Part shown: positions 33,407-40,960 of the stretch, piece after piece
Numbering within the stretch: position 1 is the stretch's first letter
Layout of the letters: each line of letters starts with the position of its first letter
Assembly (NCBI RefSeq): GCF_016862755.1
Contig: NZ_BONO01000013.1
Span: forward strand, 51,022-115,021
Source of the DNA: Cellulomonas pakistanensis
Lineage (GTDB): Bacteria; Actinomycetota; Actinomycetes; Actinomycetales; Cellulomonadaceae
DNA: 64,000 nt
Direction: 5' to 3'
The notes under the pieces: model-generated
Seen by the model: only the letters and a program-made list of their open reading frames with translations
What the model was told of the DNA's origin: nothing
The model's database searches: none
Position numbers and translations under genes: made by a program

Positions 33407-34231
33407 TCAGTCCTCCCAGATCTTCCAGGGGGCGCGACCTGCGTCCCACAGTCCGTTCAGCTCCGTCCAGTCACGGAACGTGTCCATGCCCATCCAGAAG
33501 CCCTCGTGCTCGAACACGGAGAGCTGGCGGTCCCGGGCGAGCTGCTGCAGCGGCGTGCTCTCGAGCATCACCGCCGGGTCGTCGTCGAGGTACTTCTCGA
33601 CGAACTCGCGCTCGAACACGAAGAACCCGCCGTTGACCCAGCCGTCGGCCAGGGTCGGCTTCTCGTTGAACTCGACGACCGTGTCGCCCTCGACCCGCAT
33701 CTCGCCGTAGCGGCTGGACGGGTGCACGCCGGTGAGCGTCCCGAGCAGCCCCTGCTCGACGTGGTGCCGCAGGGCGCCGGTGATGTCGACGTCGCCGATG
33801 CCGTCGCCGTAGGTGAGGGCGAACCGGTCCGCGTCGAGGTGCTGCGCGACCCGGCGGATGCGCGCGGCGGTCGCCGTGGTCAGGCCGGTCTCGACGAACG
33901 TGATCTCCCAGTCCTCCTTGGCGGCGGTGCCGTGGAAGACGGGCTCCGACTCCGCGCCGTCCGCACCGAGGTGCAGCGTGAAGTCCGACGTCAGGTGCCG
34001 GTAGTCCAGGAAGTACTGCTTGATCAGGTCGCTCTTGTAGCCGAGCGCCAGCACGAACCGGCGGAAGCCGTGCTCGCTGTACGTCTTCATGATGTGCCAG
34101 AGGATCGGCCGGCCGCCGATGTCCACCAGCGGCTTGGGGAGCTTCTCGCTCGCCTCGCGCAGCCGGGTCCCCATGCCGCCGCACAGGATCACCACCGGGA
34201 TGTCGGCGGGCGACAGGTCGCCTGCGGTCAT
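33407..34231 (-). CDS. rfbF: Sugar nucleotidyltransferase, glucose-1-phosphate cytidylyltransferase-like
   Basis: The 274-residue protein has ILCGGMGTRLREASEKLPKP and WHIMKTYSEHGFRRFVLALG, then YKSDLIKQYFLDY, LTYGDGIGDVDI, VNGGFFVFEREFVEKYL and GFWMGMDTFRDWTELN. This is the RfbF pattern, which makes CDP-glucose from CTP and glucose-1-phosphate. It starts the leftward nucleotide-sugar unit, with a promoter shared head-to-head with the deacetylase gene. A different NTP or sugar-phosphate preference cannot be excluded. Confidence 0.87.
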   Translation of the reverse strand: MTAGDLSPADIPVVILCGGMGTRLREASEKLPKPLVDIGGRPILWHIMKTYSEHGFRRFVLALGYKSDLIKQYFLDYRHLTSDFTLHLGADGAESEPVFHGTAAKEDWEITFVETGLTTATAARIRRVAQHLDADRFALTYGDGIGDVDITGALRHHVEQGLLGTLTGVHPSSRYGEMRVEGDTVVEFNEKPTLADGWVNGGFFVFEREFVEKYLDDDPAVMLESTPLQQLARDRQLSVFEHEGFWMGMDTFRDWTELNGLWDAGRAPWKIWED

Positions 34232-34290
34232 GGCTCCTCCTCGGACACGGGTTCAGGGGTCTGGCCGGGAGCGGGTCACCGGCCAGTCCG

Positions 34291-34348
34291 AGGCTAGTCC
34301 GGGCAAATCGGGCCAGACAGGTATGAACGGGTGAAAACCGGACATACC
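34291..34348 (-). promoter_or_regulatory. Promoter of the nucleotide-sugar unit
   Basis: On the minus strand the motif GGTATGTCCGGTTTTCACCC (34348-34329) is followed by the -10 box TAGCCT (34296-34291), about 60 bases before the start codon. The motif is shared with the divergent rightward promoter. Confidence 0.6.
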
Positions 34349-34418
34349 GCCCGAACGAGGGCGCGCGAGGCGAACCTGTCGAGCGAACGGGTGAATGCGT
34401 GCGAAACGGACATATCGG
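34331..34418 (+). promoter_or_regulatory. Two motif copies upstream of the deacetylase gene
   Basis: GTGAAAACCGGACATACC (34331-34348) and GCGAAACGGACATATCGG (34401-34418) lie in the divergent gap. CACACT at 34434-34439 could be a weak -10 box. Two copies 70 bases apart suggest cooperative binding of a regulator. Confidence 0.5.
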
Positions 34419-34494
34419 ACCGCCTGCCGCGGGCACACTGTCTCCCGGCGGGCCGCTGCCACGACCCGTCCGGAGCAAGCGAGGGGGAGATCCG

Positions 34495-35334
34495 ATGGTC
34501 GTCGAGAAGCCGGCGCTCCACCGCGACACCCGCCCCGCGCCGCGCGCACCGGGGGAGCTCCTGGTGCTGCGGCGCGACCTGGGCGAGTTCGCGGCGCCCG
34601 CGCCACGCCCGCTGCCGGACCGGCCGGCGCTGCGCCTCGCGCGGCCGCTGCTGCGTCCGGTCGCGCCCACCGTCTGCGTGCAGACCACGGAGCCGGTCAC
34701 CGCGCTCACCTACGACGACGGGCCGGACCCCGCGCACACGCCCGGGCTGCTCGACCTGCTCGCCGACCGCGGTCTGCGCGCCACGTTCTTCGTCCTCGCC
34801 GACGCCGCCGAGGCGCACCCGGAGCTGGTGCGCCGCCTCGTCGACGAGGGCCACGAGCTCGCCCTGCACGGCCCCGACCACGGCCGGCTGAACCGGCTGC
34901 AGGACGCCGAGGCGGCCCGCGTGGTCGCCGACGCCCGGCGCCGCGTGGAGGCGGTCGCCGGCGTGCCGGTCACGCTGTTCCGCCCGCCGTACGGCGCGCA
35001 CCGGCCGGGCTCCCTGCGCGCCTGGACCCGGTCCGGCCTCGACGTGGTCATCTGGTCGGGCTGGGCCGAGGACTGGGTCGACGCCCCGGTCGCCGACGTC
35101 GCCGCCCGGGCGCGCGCCGCCGTGCACCCCGGCGGGATCCTGCTGCTGCACGACACCCGCGCCGACCCCGAGACGCTCGCGCACGGCGAGGCCCTCCCGC
35201 GGTTCGACCGCGCCGCGGTCACGGCCGCCCTCGTCGACCCGCTGCTCGCCGAGGGCTGGTCGTTCGACACGGTCGGCGGGCTGCTCGGCCGGTATCCCCG
35301 GGTCCGGTCCGTGTTCCGGGAGCTGATGTCATGA
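34495..35334 (+). CDS. Polysaccharide deacetylase (NodB fold)
   Basis: The 279-residue protein has the five NodB motifs: TYDDGPD with the catalytic base and metal Asp, HGPDHG with the metal His pair, FRPPYG, a WSGWAEDWVD strand, and LLLHDTR with the catalytic His. It removes N-acetyl groups from glycans. No signal peptide or membrane segment is seen, so it may act inside on lipid-linked intermediates or be exported otherwise. The ATG at 34495 follows GGGGGAG; an earlier in-frame start lies within the regulatory motifs. It overlaps the next gene by four bases. Confidence 0.9.
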   Translation: MVVEKPALHRDTRPAPRAPGELLVLRRDLGEFAAPAPRPLPDRPALRLARPLLRPVAPTVCVQTTEPVTALTYDDGPDPAHTPGLLDLLADRGLRATFFVLADAAEAHPELVRRLVDEGHELALHGPDHGRLNRLQDAEAARVVADARRRVEAVAGVPVTLFRPPYGAHRPGSLRAWTRSGLDVVIWSGWAEDWVDAPVADVAARARAAVHPGGILLLHDTRADPETLAHGEALPRFDRAAVTAALVDPLLAEGWSFDTVGGLLGRYPRVRSVFRELMS

Positions 35335-36698
35335 CCGGCCTCCGGGACGGCGTCGTCCGCCCGGCCGGCGTCGAGCTCGGCGTCGTCATCGCCGCCCACG
35401 ACGCCGAGGCCACCCTCGCCGAGCAGCTGGACGCCCTCGCGGCGCAGCGCGCGCCGTTCGCCTGGGAGGTGGTCGTCGCCGACAACGGGTCGACCGACGG
35501 CACCGCGGCGCTCGCCCGCTCCTACGCCGGCCGGCTCCGGCTGCGGGTCGTCGACGCGTCGGCCCGGCGCGGCGCCGGCGCCGCCCGCAACGTCGGGGTG
35601 GCGGCCTCGCGCGCCCCGCTGATCGCGTTCTGCGACGCCGACGACGTGGTCGGCGACGGCTGGGTCGCCGCGATGCGCGACGCCCTGCGCACGCACGCGT
35701 TCGTCGCCGGGCGGTTCGACGGCGGCCGGCTGAACAGCCCCCGGGTCCTGCGGTCGCGGACCGTGCCCCAGACCCGCGGGCTCCAGCAGTCGACCCGGCT
35801 GCCCGGGCTCGTCGCCGCCGGCGCCGGCAACATGGGCATCCGCGCGGACGTGTTCCGGGCGGTCGGCGGGTTCGACCCGGACTGCCTGTTCCTCGAGGAC
35901 ACGGACCTGTGCTGGCGGGTGCAGCTCGCCGGCGTGCCCCTGGTCTGGGTTCCGGAGGCGGTGCTGCACGTCCGGCTGCGGGGCAGCATGTGGTCCGCCG
36001 CCCGGCAGGGCTACCACTACGGCACCGGGGAGCGCTGGCTCGCGCTGCGCTACCGGGAGCAGGAGGAGCGGCTCCGGGCGCTCGCGGCAGCGAGGTCGTC
36101 CACCCCCGGCGCGGCGGTCCTGCCGGGTGGCGTCGGCGCGCGGTCGACGGGCTCGTTCGCCGGCGTGGCGTTCGCGGCGGCGGGCGTCGGGATGGCGTTC
36201 GTCGACCCCGCGCTGGCCGGCGGCCTCGTGCCCGCCGCGGGGGAGGTGGCCGCGGGCGCGGCGCTGACGACCGCCGGTCTGGCCGCCGAGGGCGACGGGC
36301 CGCACCGGCCCGGACCGCTGCGCGCGGCGCGCCGGCTCGCCGCGACGGGCGGGGACCTGCTGCGCGTGCGCTCGGTCGGCGACCTGGGTCGGTGGTCGTG
36401 GGACGTCGGCTGGGGCCTCGGCTACGCCTTCGGGCGGGTCGAGGAGCCGCCGCCGGTGAGCGCGCCCGGGGGACCCGCGGCGCCGGCCGGGCCCCAGGAG
36501 CCCGCGGCGCCGACGGGGACCACCGCGACCACCGGGGCTACCGGGTGGGTCGGCGCGGCCGGCGCGGGCGTGCCGCCCCAGGGGGTGGTGGTCGGCGACG
36601 CGGTGGTCGGCGGCGCGACGACGACGGGCGGCTCGGTGGCCGGCGGGGTCGCGCCAGGAACCGCGTCCCCGGGCCGCGCGGCGGCGGCCTCCGGCTGA
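35331..36698 (+). CDS. Glycosyltransferase family 2 with hydrophobic C-terminal region
   Basis: The 455-residue protein has GVVIAAHDAEATLAEQLDAL, VVADNGSTDGTAALARS, RGAGAARNVGVAASRAPLIA, FCDADDVV (DXD-like) and CLFLEDTDLCWRVQLAGVPL. After ~245 the sequence is Ala/Gly-rich with weak hydrophobic stretches, and ends in ~90 low-complexity residues. It is paralogous to the proteins at 38254 and 39538 and shares a C-terminal motif LRVRSVGDLGRWSWDVGWG. ATG overlaps the deacetylase stop. Confidence 0.87.
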   Translation: MTGLRDGVVRPAGVELGVVIAAHDAEATLAEQLDALAAQRAPFAWEVVVADNGSTDGTAALARSYAGRLRLRVVDASARRGAGAARNVGVAASRAPLIAFCDADDVVGDGWVAAMRDALRTHAFVAGRFDGGRLNSPRVLRSRTVPQTRGLQQSTRLPGLVAAGAGNMGIRADVFRAVGGFDPDCLFLEDTDLCWRVQLAGVPLVWVPEAVLHVRLRGSMWSAARQGYHYGTGERWLALRYREQEERLRALAAARSSTPGAAVLPGGVGARSTGSFAGVAFAAAGVGMAFVDPALAGGLVPAAGEVAAGAALTTAGLAAEGDGPHRPGPLRAARRLAATGGDLLRVRSVGDLGRWSWDVGWGLGYAFGRVEEPPPVSAPGGPAAPAGPQEPAAPTGTTATTGATGWVGAAGAGVPPQGVVVGDAVVGGATTTGGSVAGGVAPGTASPGRAAAASG

Positions 36699-36712
36699 GC
36701 CGCCCCTGATCC

Positions 36713-36752
36713 GCGGCGCCGGGCCGCGCCCCCCTCGCGGGCCCGGCGCCGC
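36713..36752. terminator. Bidirectional hairpin between convergent genes
   Basis: GCGGCGCCGGGCC pairs perfectly with GGCCCGGCGCCGC (13 bp), and the stem extends by three more pairs around a CCCCCCT loop. It sits between the rightward GT2 gene and the leftward oxidase gene and can serve both. Confidence 0.8.
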
Positions 36753-36793
36753 ACCTCCGCGCGTCGCGCGCCCGCCCGCGGCGGGGCCGGCGT

Positions 36794-38014
36794 TCAGGCC
36801 GCCCGCGCCGCGGGGACGGCCGCGTCCAGCTGCTCGACGATGTGCCGGGCGATCTCCAGCGACGCGGTCGCCGCCGGCGACGGCGCGTTGAGCACGTGCA
36901 CCTGCCGCCCCTCGCTCTGCACCAGGAAGTCGTCGACGAGCCCCCCGTCGCGGCGCAGCGCCTGCGCGCGCACGCCGGCCGGGGCGGGCACGAGGTCGCC
37001 GGCGGAGATGCCCGGGACGAGCCGGGACAGGCTCCGTGCGAACGCGTGCTTCGACAGCGAGCGCCCGACCTCGGCCGCGCCGGGCACGAGGTTGCGGGCG
37101 GCGAGCCGCCACAGCCCGGGCCAGGCCAGGCTGTCCGCGAGGTCGCGCGGCGAGACGTCCGTCCAGGTGTAGCCCTCGCGGGCCAGCGCCAGCACCGCGT
37201 TCGGCCCGGCGTGCACGTGCCCCTCGATGCCGCGGGTCAGGTGGACGCCGAGGAACGGGAACCGCGGGTCGGGCACCGGGTAGATGAGGCCGCGCACCTG
37301 TTCGCCGGCCTCGGGCGTGAGCTCGAAGTACTCGCCGCGGAACGGCACGATCCGGGCCTCGGGGTCCAGGCCGCAGGCGCGGGCCACCCGGTCGGCGTGC
37401 AGCCCGGCGCAGACGACCAGCGCGTCCGCCTCGCGGTCGGCGCGCGACGTGCGCACCTCGACGCGGCCGGGGGTGCCCGGCGCGTCCGCGACGGTGCGGG
37501 CGGCGAGCACCTCCTCGCCGAACAGGATCCGCCCGCCGGCGGCCTCGACGTCCGCGGCGAGCGCCCGGCACACGCCGGGGTAGTCGACGATCCCGGTGCT
37601 GTCGACCCGCAGCGCCGCGACCGCGCGGACGTGCGGCTCGTGCTCACGCGCCTCCGCGGGGGTGAGGCGTCGCGCGGACACGCCGTTGGCCTCGGCGCGG
37701 CCGGCGAGCTTCTCGAGCTGCGGCACCTCCGCGGGGGTGGTGGCCACGACGAGCTTGCCGCACACGTCGACCGCGACGCCCTTCGCGCGGGCGTACGCGA
37801 CCATCGACCGCGCGCCGGCCGTCGCCATCGTCGCCTTGAGGCTGCCGGGCGCGTAGTAGAGGCCCGAGTGGATCACGCCGGAGTTGCGGCCGGTCTGGTG
37901 CAGCGCCAGCCCGTCCTCCTTCTCCAGCACCGTGACCTCGTCGCCCCGGGCCGCGAGCCGCGCGGCGACGGCGAGGCCGACGATCCCGGACCCGACGACG
38001 ATCACGTGGCTCAT
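36794..38014 (-). CDS. lhgO: L-2-hydroxyglutarate oxidase-like FAD enzyme
   Basis: The 406-residue protein belongs to the LhgO/DAO family: FAD loop IVVGSGIVGLAVAARLAARG, TGRNSGVIHSGLYYAPGSLK, RVDSTGIVDYPGVCRALA, VVCAGLHADRVARACGL, FRGEYFELTPEA and PFLGVHLTRGIEGHVHAGPN. LhgO oxidises L-2-hydroxyglutarate to 2-oxoglutarate. GGAGCAGCC precedes the ATG. Its place in a glycan locus is unusual and its promoter shares the locus motif, so it may serve the locus or have been caught in it. Confidence 0.9.
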   Translation of the reverse strand: MSHVIVVGSGIVGLAVAARLAARGDEVTVLEKEDGLALHQTGRNSGVIHSGLYYAPGSLKATMATAGARSMVAYARAKGVAVDVCGKLVVATTPAEVPQLEKLAGRAEANGVSARRLTPAEAREHEPHVRAVAALRVDSTGIVDYPGVCRALAADVEAAGGRILFGEEVLAARTVADAPGTPGRVEVRTSRADREADALVVCAGLHADRVARACGLDPEARIVPFRGEYFELTPEAGEQVRGLIYPVPDPRFPFLGVHLTRGIEGHVHAGPNAVLALAREGYTWTDVSPRDLADSLAWPGLWRLAARNLVPGAAEVGRSLSKHAFARSLSRLVPGISAGDLVPAPAGVRAQALRRDGGLVDDFLVQSEGRQVHVLNAPSPAATASLEIARHIVEQLDAAVPAARAA

Positions 38015-38065
38015 GGCTGCTCCTGGGGTGCGACGGCGGTGCGGAGGACCGGCGGTCCCGAAGGG

Positions 38066-38120
38066 AGGCTAGCCGCGACCGCGGAGCTCTATGTCCAGGT
38101 TTGTCCGTATTCACCCGTCC
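38066..38120 (-). promoter_or_regulatory. Promoter of the lhgO-like gene with tandem GGACA motif
   Basis: Minus strand: GGGTGAATACGGACAAACCT (38116-38097), then GGACAT (38096-38091), then -10 box TAGCCT (38071-38066), about 52 bases before the ATG. The arrangement nearly repeats the one at 30326-30357. Confidence 0.6.
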
Positions 38121-38159
38121 GCCCTGCGGCAGCCACCCGGCGGCGGGGACCGCGGGGCG

Positions 38160-38186
38160 ATGACAAGAAGTCACGGCGTTTGTCAT
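38160..38186. promoter_or_regulatory. Inverted repeat ATGACAA/TTGTCAT
   Basis: A perfect 7-base inverted repeat with a 13-base spacer lies about 70 bases upstream of the GT2 gene. The sites are compatible with a dimeric regulator; no -10 box is obvious after it. Confidence 0.4.
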
Positions 38187-38253
38187 GCGCCGGGCTCGTC
38201 GCTGTGGTGTGCTGTGCCTGGTTCGTCCCGGTTCGACCCCTCCTGGAGGACGC

Positions 38254-39342
38254 GTGACCGTCCCGAGCGCCCGGCACGACCGCCCGCGGGGCGGCCCGAC
38301 CGACGCACCGGTCGAGGTGTCCGTCGTCATCGCCGCCCGCGACGAGGCGCGCACGCTGCCGCACCAGCTGCGGGCGCTCGCCGCCCAGCGGCCGGCGTGC
38401 TCGTGGGAGGTCGTGCTCGCCGACAACGGGTCGACCGACGGGACCCTGGCCGTCGCCGAGGCGGCGCGGTCGTGGCTGCCCGAGCTCCGGACGGTCGACG
38501 CGTCCGCGGTCCGCGGGGCCGGGGCGGCGCGCAACGTCGGGGTGGCGGCATCACGGGGCTCGCTCGTGCTGTTCTGCGACGCCGACGACGTGGTGGCGCC
38601 CGGCTGGGTCGAGGCGCTGCGGGCGGGGCTCCGCCGCACCGAGCTGGTCGCCGGGCGGCTCGAGTGGCGGCTGCTGAACGACCCGGCGGCGCAGGCCTCG
38701 CGGGCGCTGCCGCAGGACGACGCCCTCCAGCACGGCGAGCCGCTGCCCGACCTGCCGTGCGCGAGCTCCAGCAACCTCGGCGTGCGCCGGGACGTGTTCC
38801 GGCGGCTGGGCGGCTTCGACCCCGCGGCGCGGTTCCTGCAGGACACCGACCTGTGCTGGCGGGCGCAGCTGTCCGGCGCCGCGCTCGGGTTCGAGCCGTC
38901 GGCCGTGGTGCACATGCGGCTGCGCTCCGGCCTGCGCGGGGCGTGGCGGCAGGGCCGCAGCTCCGGCATGGGGCAGCGGTGGCTCGCCGCCCGGTACGGC
39001 GCGGTCGCGGCCGCACGGGCCGGCGTGGCGGAAGCGGAGGCGGGTGCGGGCGGGGGTGCGCACGGGGCCGGGGGTGCGGGCGGGTCGGCGAGCGGGGGTG
39101 CGCCTGCAGCCGGGGAGGCGGGCGGTCGGCGGCTCGGGGCCGGGCGGTCCTGGCCGGCCCGGGTCGTGCGCCGGGCGGGCCTGGTGGCCGGCGAGGTGCT
39201 GCGCGTCCGCTCGGCCGGCGACGCGGCGCGGCTGGCGTGGAGCACCGGCTTCGGCGTGGGCTACGCGCTGGGCGGCCTGCCGGACCCGGAGCCGTACGCC
39301 GTGCCGTCCCGGGTCGTGCGGGCGTCCGCCGGCTGCGCCTGA
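38254..39342 (+). CDS. Glycosyltransferase family 2 (paralogue)
   Basis: A 362-residue GT2: VSVVIAARDEARTLPHQLRA, VLADNGSTDGTLAVAEA, RGAGAARNVGVAASRGSLVL, FCDADDVVAPGW and ARFLQDTDLCWRAQLSGAAL. The C-terminal part has LRVRSAGDAARLAWSTGFGV, as in the gene at 35331, around an Ala/Gly linker. GTG at 38254 has GGAGG at the right distance; a longer frame from 38185 is less likely. It is a clear duplicate of the 35331 gene. Confidence 0.88.
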   Translation: MTVPSARHDRPRGGPTDAPVEVSVVIAARDEARTLPHQLRALAAQRPACSWEVVLADNGSTDGTLAVAEAARSWLPELRTVDASAVRGAGAARNVGVAASRGSLVLFCDADDVVAPGWVEALRAGLRRTELVAGRLEWRLLNDPAAQASRALPQDDALQHGEPLPDLPCASSSNLGVRRDVFRRLGGFDPAARFLQDTDLCWRAQLSGAALGFEPSAVVHMRLRSGLRGAWRQGRSSGMGQRWLAARYGAVAAARAGVAEAEAGAGGGAHGAGGAGGSASGGAPAAGEAGGRRLGAGRSWPARVVRRAGLVAGEVLRVRSAGDAARLAWSTGFGVGYALGGLPDPEPYAVPSRVVRASAGCA

Positions 39343-39537
39343 CCTGCGGGGTCGGCCTCGCGGTCGGAGCGGCCGCCGCGGGTCCCACCGCCGGGCGGGC
39401 CCGGACGGGTGACCTCGGGGCCGCTGCGCGGCGTCCGGGTGACGCGGCTCGACCGGACCTGCCCGATTTGCGATGGTATGTCGACATCTATCCCGGTCGG
39501 CGCCGTGCGGACCCGGGTGCACTGCCGGAGGTGCCCG

Positions 39538-40743
39538 TTGCCCGACGCCCTGTCCGCCCGCGCGGACGTCTCGGTGGTCGTGGTGGCGGGCGGGTCCGAG
39601 CCCGCGCTCGCCGGCACCCTCGACACCGTGACCGCCGCCCTGCGCCGCGCCCGCCGCGGTCCCGCCGGCCCCGGTGCGCTGCGCGGCGAGCGGCTCGGCG
39701 GCGAGGTGGTCCTCGTGGTCGGCGACGTCAGCGCCCTGCCCGCCGCGCTCCGCGCCCGGATCGGCGACCGGTTCCGGGTGGTCGCCGCCCCGGGCGTCGG
39801 GCGCGCCCGCGCGCGCAACGTCGGCGTCGCAGCGGCCCGGGGCCGGTACCTGCTGTTCACCGAGCCCGGCGCCCGGGTCCCGGAGGACTGGGTGCTCGCC
39901 GTCACCGCGCCGCTGCGTGCCGGGGCGGCGGACCTCGTGGGCGGCCCGGCACGGGTCGTGGCGCCCGGCCGGGCCGGCCCCGTGCCCGACGCCGCCGCGT
40001 CCGCGGTGCTGGGCGCCGTCCGCGTGCCGGGGAGGCCCGGACGGCCGTGGTCCGGCGTCTCGCTCGCCGTCACCCGCGCCGTGCTCGAGGCCGTCGGGTT
40101 CGACGAGGCGCTCGGCGGCCCGCGGTACCGGGGCGGCGAGGTCGCGGCGTTCGTGCGGGACGTGGTCGGCGCCGGGTTCCGCGCTGCCACGGGCGACGGC
40201 GAGCCCGTCCTGCGGCCGGTGGGGCCGCGCGCGCTCGCCCGCGGGGCCCTCGTCGAGCGGGCCCGCGCCCGGGGCCGGGTCGACGCCTACCTCGACCGGC
40301 ACCTCCACGACGCCCGCCCGCGGCCGCTGGCCGGGCGGCTCGCCGTCGCCGCGCGGGCGCTGCGCGTCGCCGGGCTCGTGGTGGGCCGCCGCCCGGCGGC
40401 CGCGGTGCTCGACGCCCACGCCGACCTGGCCCGGCGCCGGGAGCTGCTGCGCCTGCGGGCCGCCGACGTCCGGGTCCCGCCGCGCTCCGCGGCCGGGGAC
40501 GCGCCCGGCGGGTCCGGTGCGCCCCGCGCGTCCCGGCCGGTGGCGCTGGTCGTGCGGGACCGCGGCGCGCCGGTGCCGCTGCCGTCCGAGGCGGCAACCG
40601 CCGCCACGGGGCCCGCCCCGGCCGCGCCCGACGCGGGCCGGGGGTCGGTCTACGCGCTGTGGGGCGCGGGCCGGTCGCTGGGCGGCGCGGCGCGCGCGTC
40701 CGCCGCCCGGGTCGAGCCGATCCAGGGCACCACGGCGTCCTGA
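39538..40743 (+). CDS. GT2-like protein with degenerate catalytic motif
   Basis: The 401-residue protein is a diverged paralogue of the two preceding GT2 proteins: VSVVVVAGGSEPALAGTL, GVGRARARNVGVAAARGRYL and LARGALVERARARGRVDAYL. Where the others have FCDADDVV it reads FTEPGARV, so the metal-binding acidic pair is missing. The TTG at 39538 is favoured because GGAGG (39527-39531) lies six bases upstream and the GT2 strand follows after 11 residues; GTG at 39409 and ATG at 39478 are alternatives. Function as an active transferase is doubtful. Confidence 0.7.
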   Translation: MPDALSARADVSVVVVAGGSEPALAGTLDTVTAALRRARRGPAGPGALRGERLGGEVVLVVGDVSALPAALRARIGDRFRVVAAPGVGRARARNVGVAAARGRYLLFTEPGARVPEDWVLAVTAPLRAGAADLVGGPARVVAPGRAGPVPDAAASAVLGAVRVPGRPGRPWSGVSLAVTRAVLEAVGFDEALGGPRYRGGEVAAFVRDVVGAGFRAATGDGEPVLRPVGPRALARGALVERARARGRVDAYLDRHLHDARPRPLAGRLAVAARALRVAGLVVGRRPAAAVLDAHADLARRRELLRLRAADVRVPPRSAAGDAPGGSGAPRASRPVALVVRDRGAPVPLPSEAATAATGPAPAAPDAGRGSVYALWGAGRSLGGAARASAARVEPIQGTTAS

Positions 40744-40960
40744 CCCCCTGGGTGCGCCTGCGCGCCCGCGGGGTCGGCGGGGTCGTCCGGCGAGTCAGCC
40801 GGTCCGCGCCGACGGGCCCTGCGCAACCGACGACCTCGCGCACCCGGCGAGCTCACGCGTGCGGGTGAACCCGATCGCGCTCCCCACGCGCCGGGCTCGG
40901 CGCAGAACCTGCGCGGCGCTCCCGCCCGGCGGGACCGGCGCGCGCGGCGCCGGCCGGTCG

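Noticed and set aside
34316..34345. PHO box (tandem GTTCACC) in the divergent glycan promoter
   Set aside because: TTCA words repeat at 8 or 9 bases rather than 11, and the repeats differ between promoters, so a PhoP site is not supported.
39409..39537. Upstream extension of the third GT2 gene with a CPIC...CRRC zinc-finger-like pattern
   Set aside because: It would lie in a likely promoter region; the TTG at 39538 has a far better ribosome-binding site and fits the family start.
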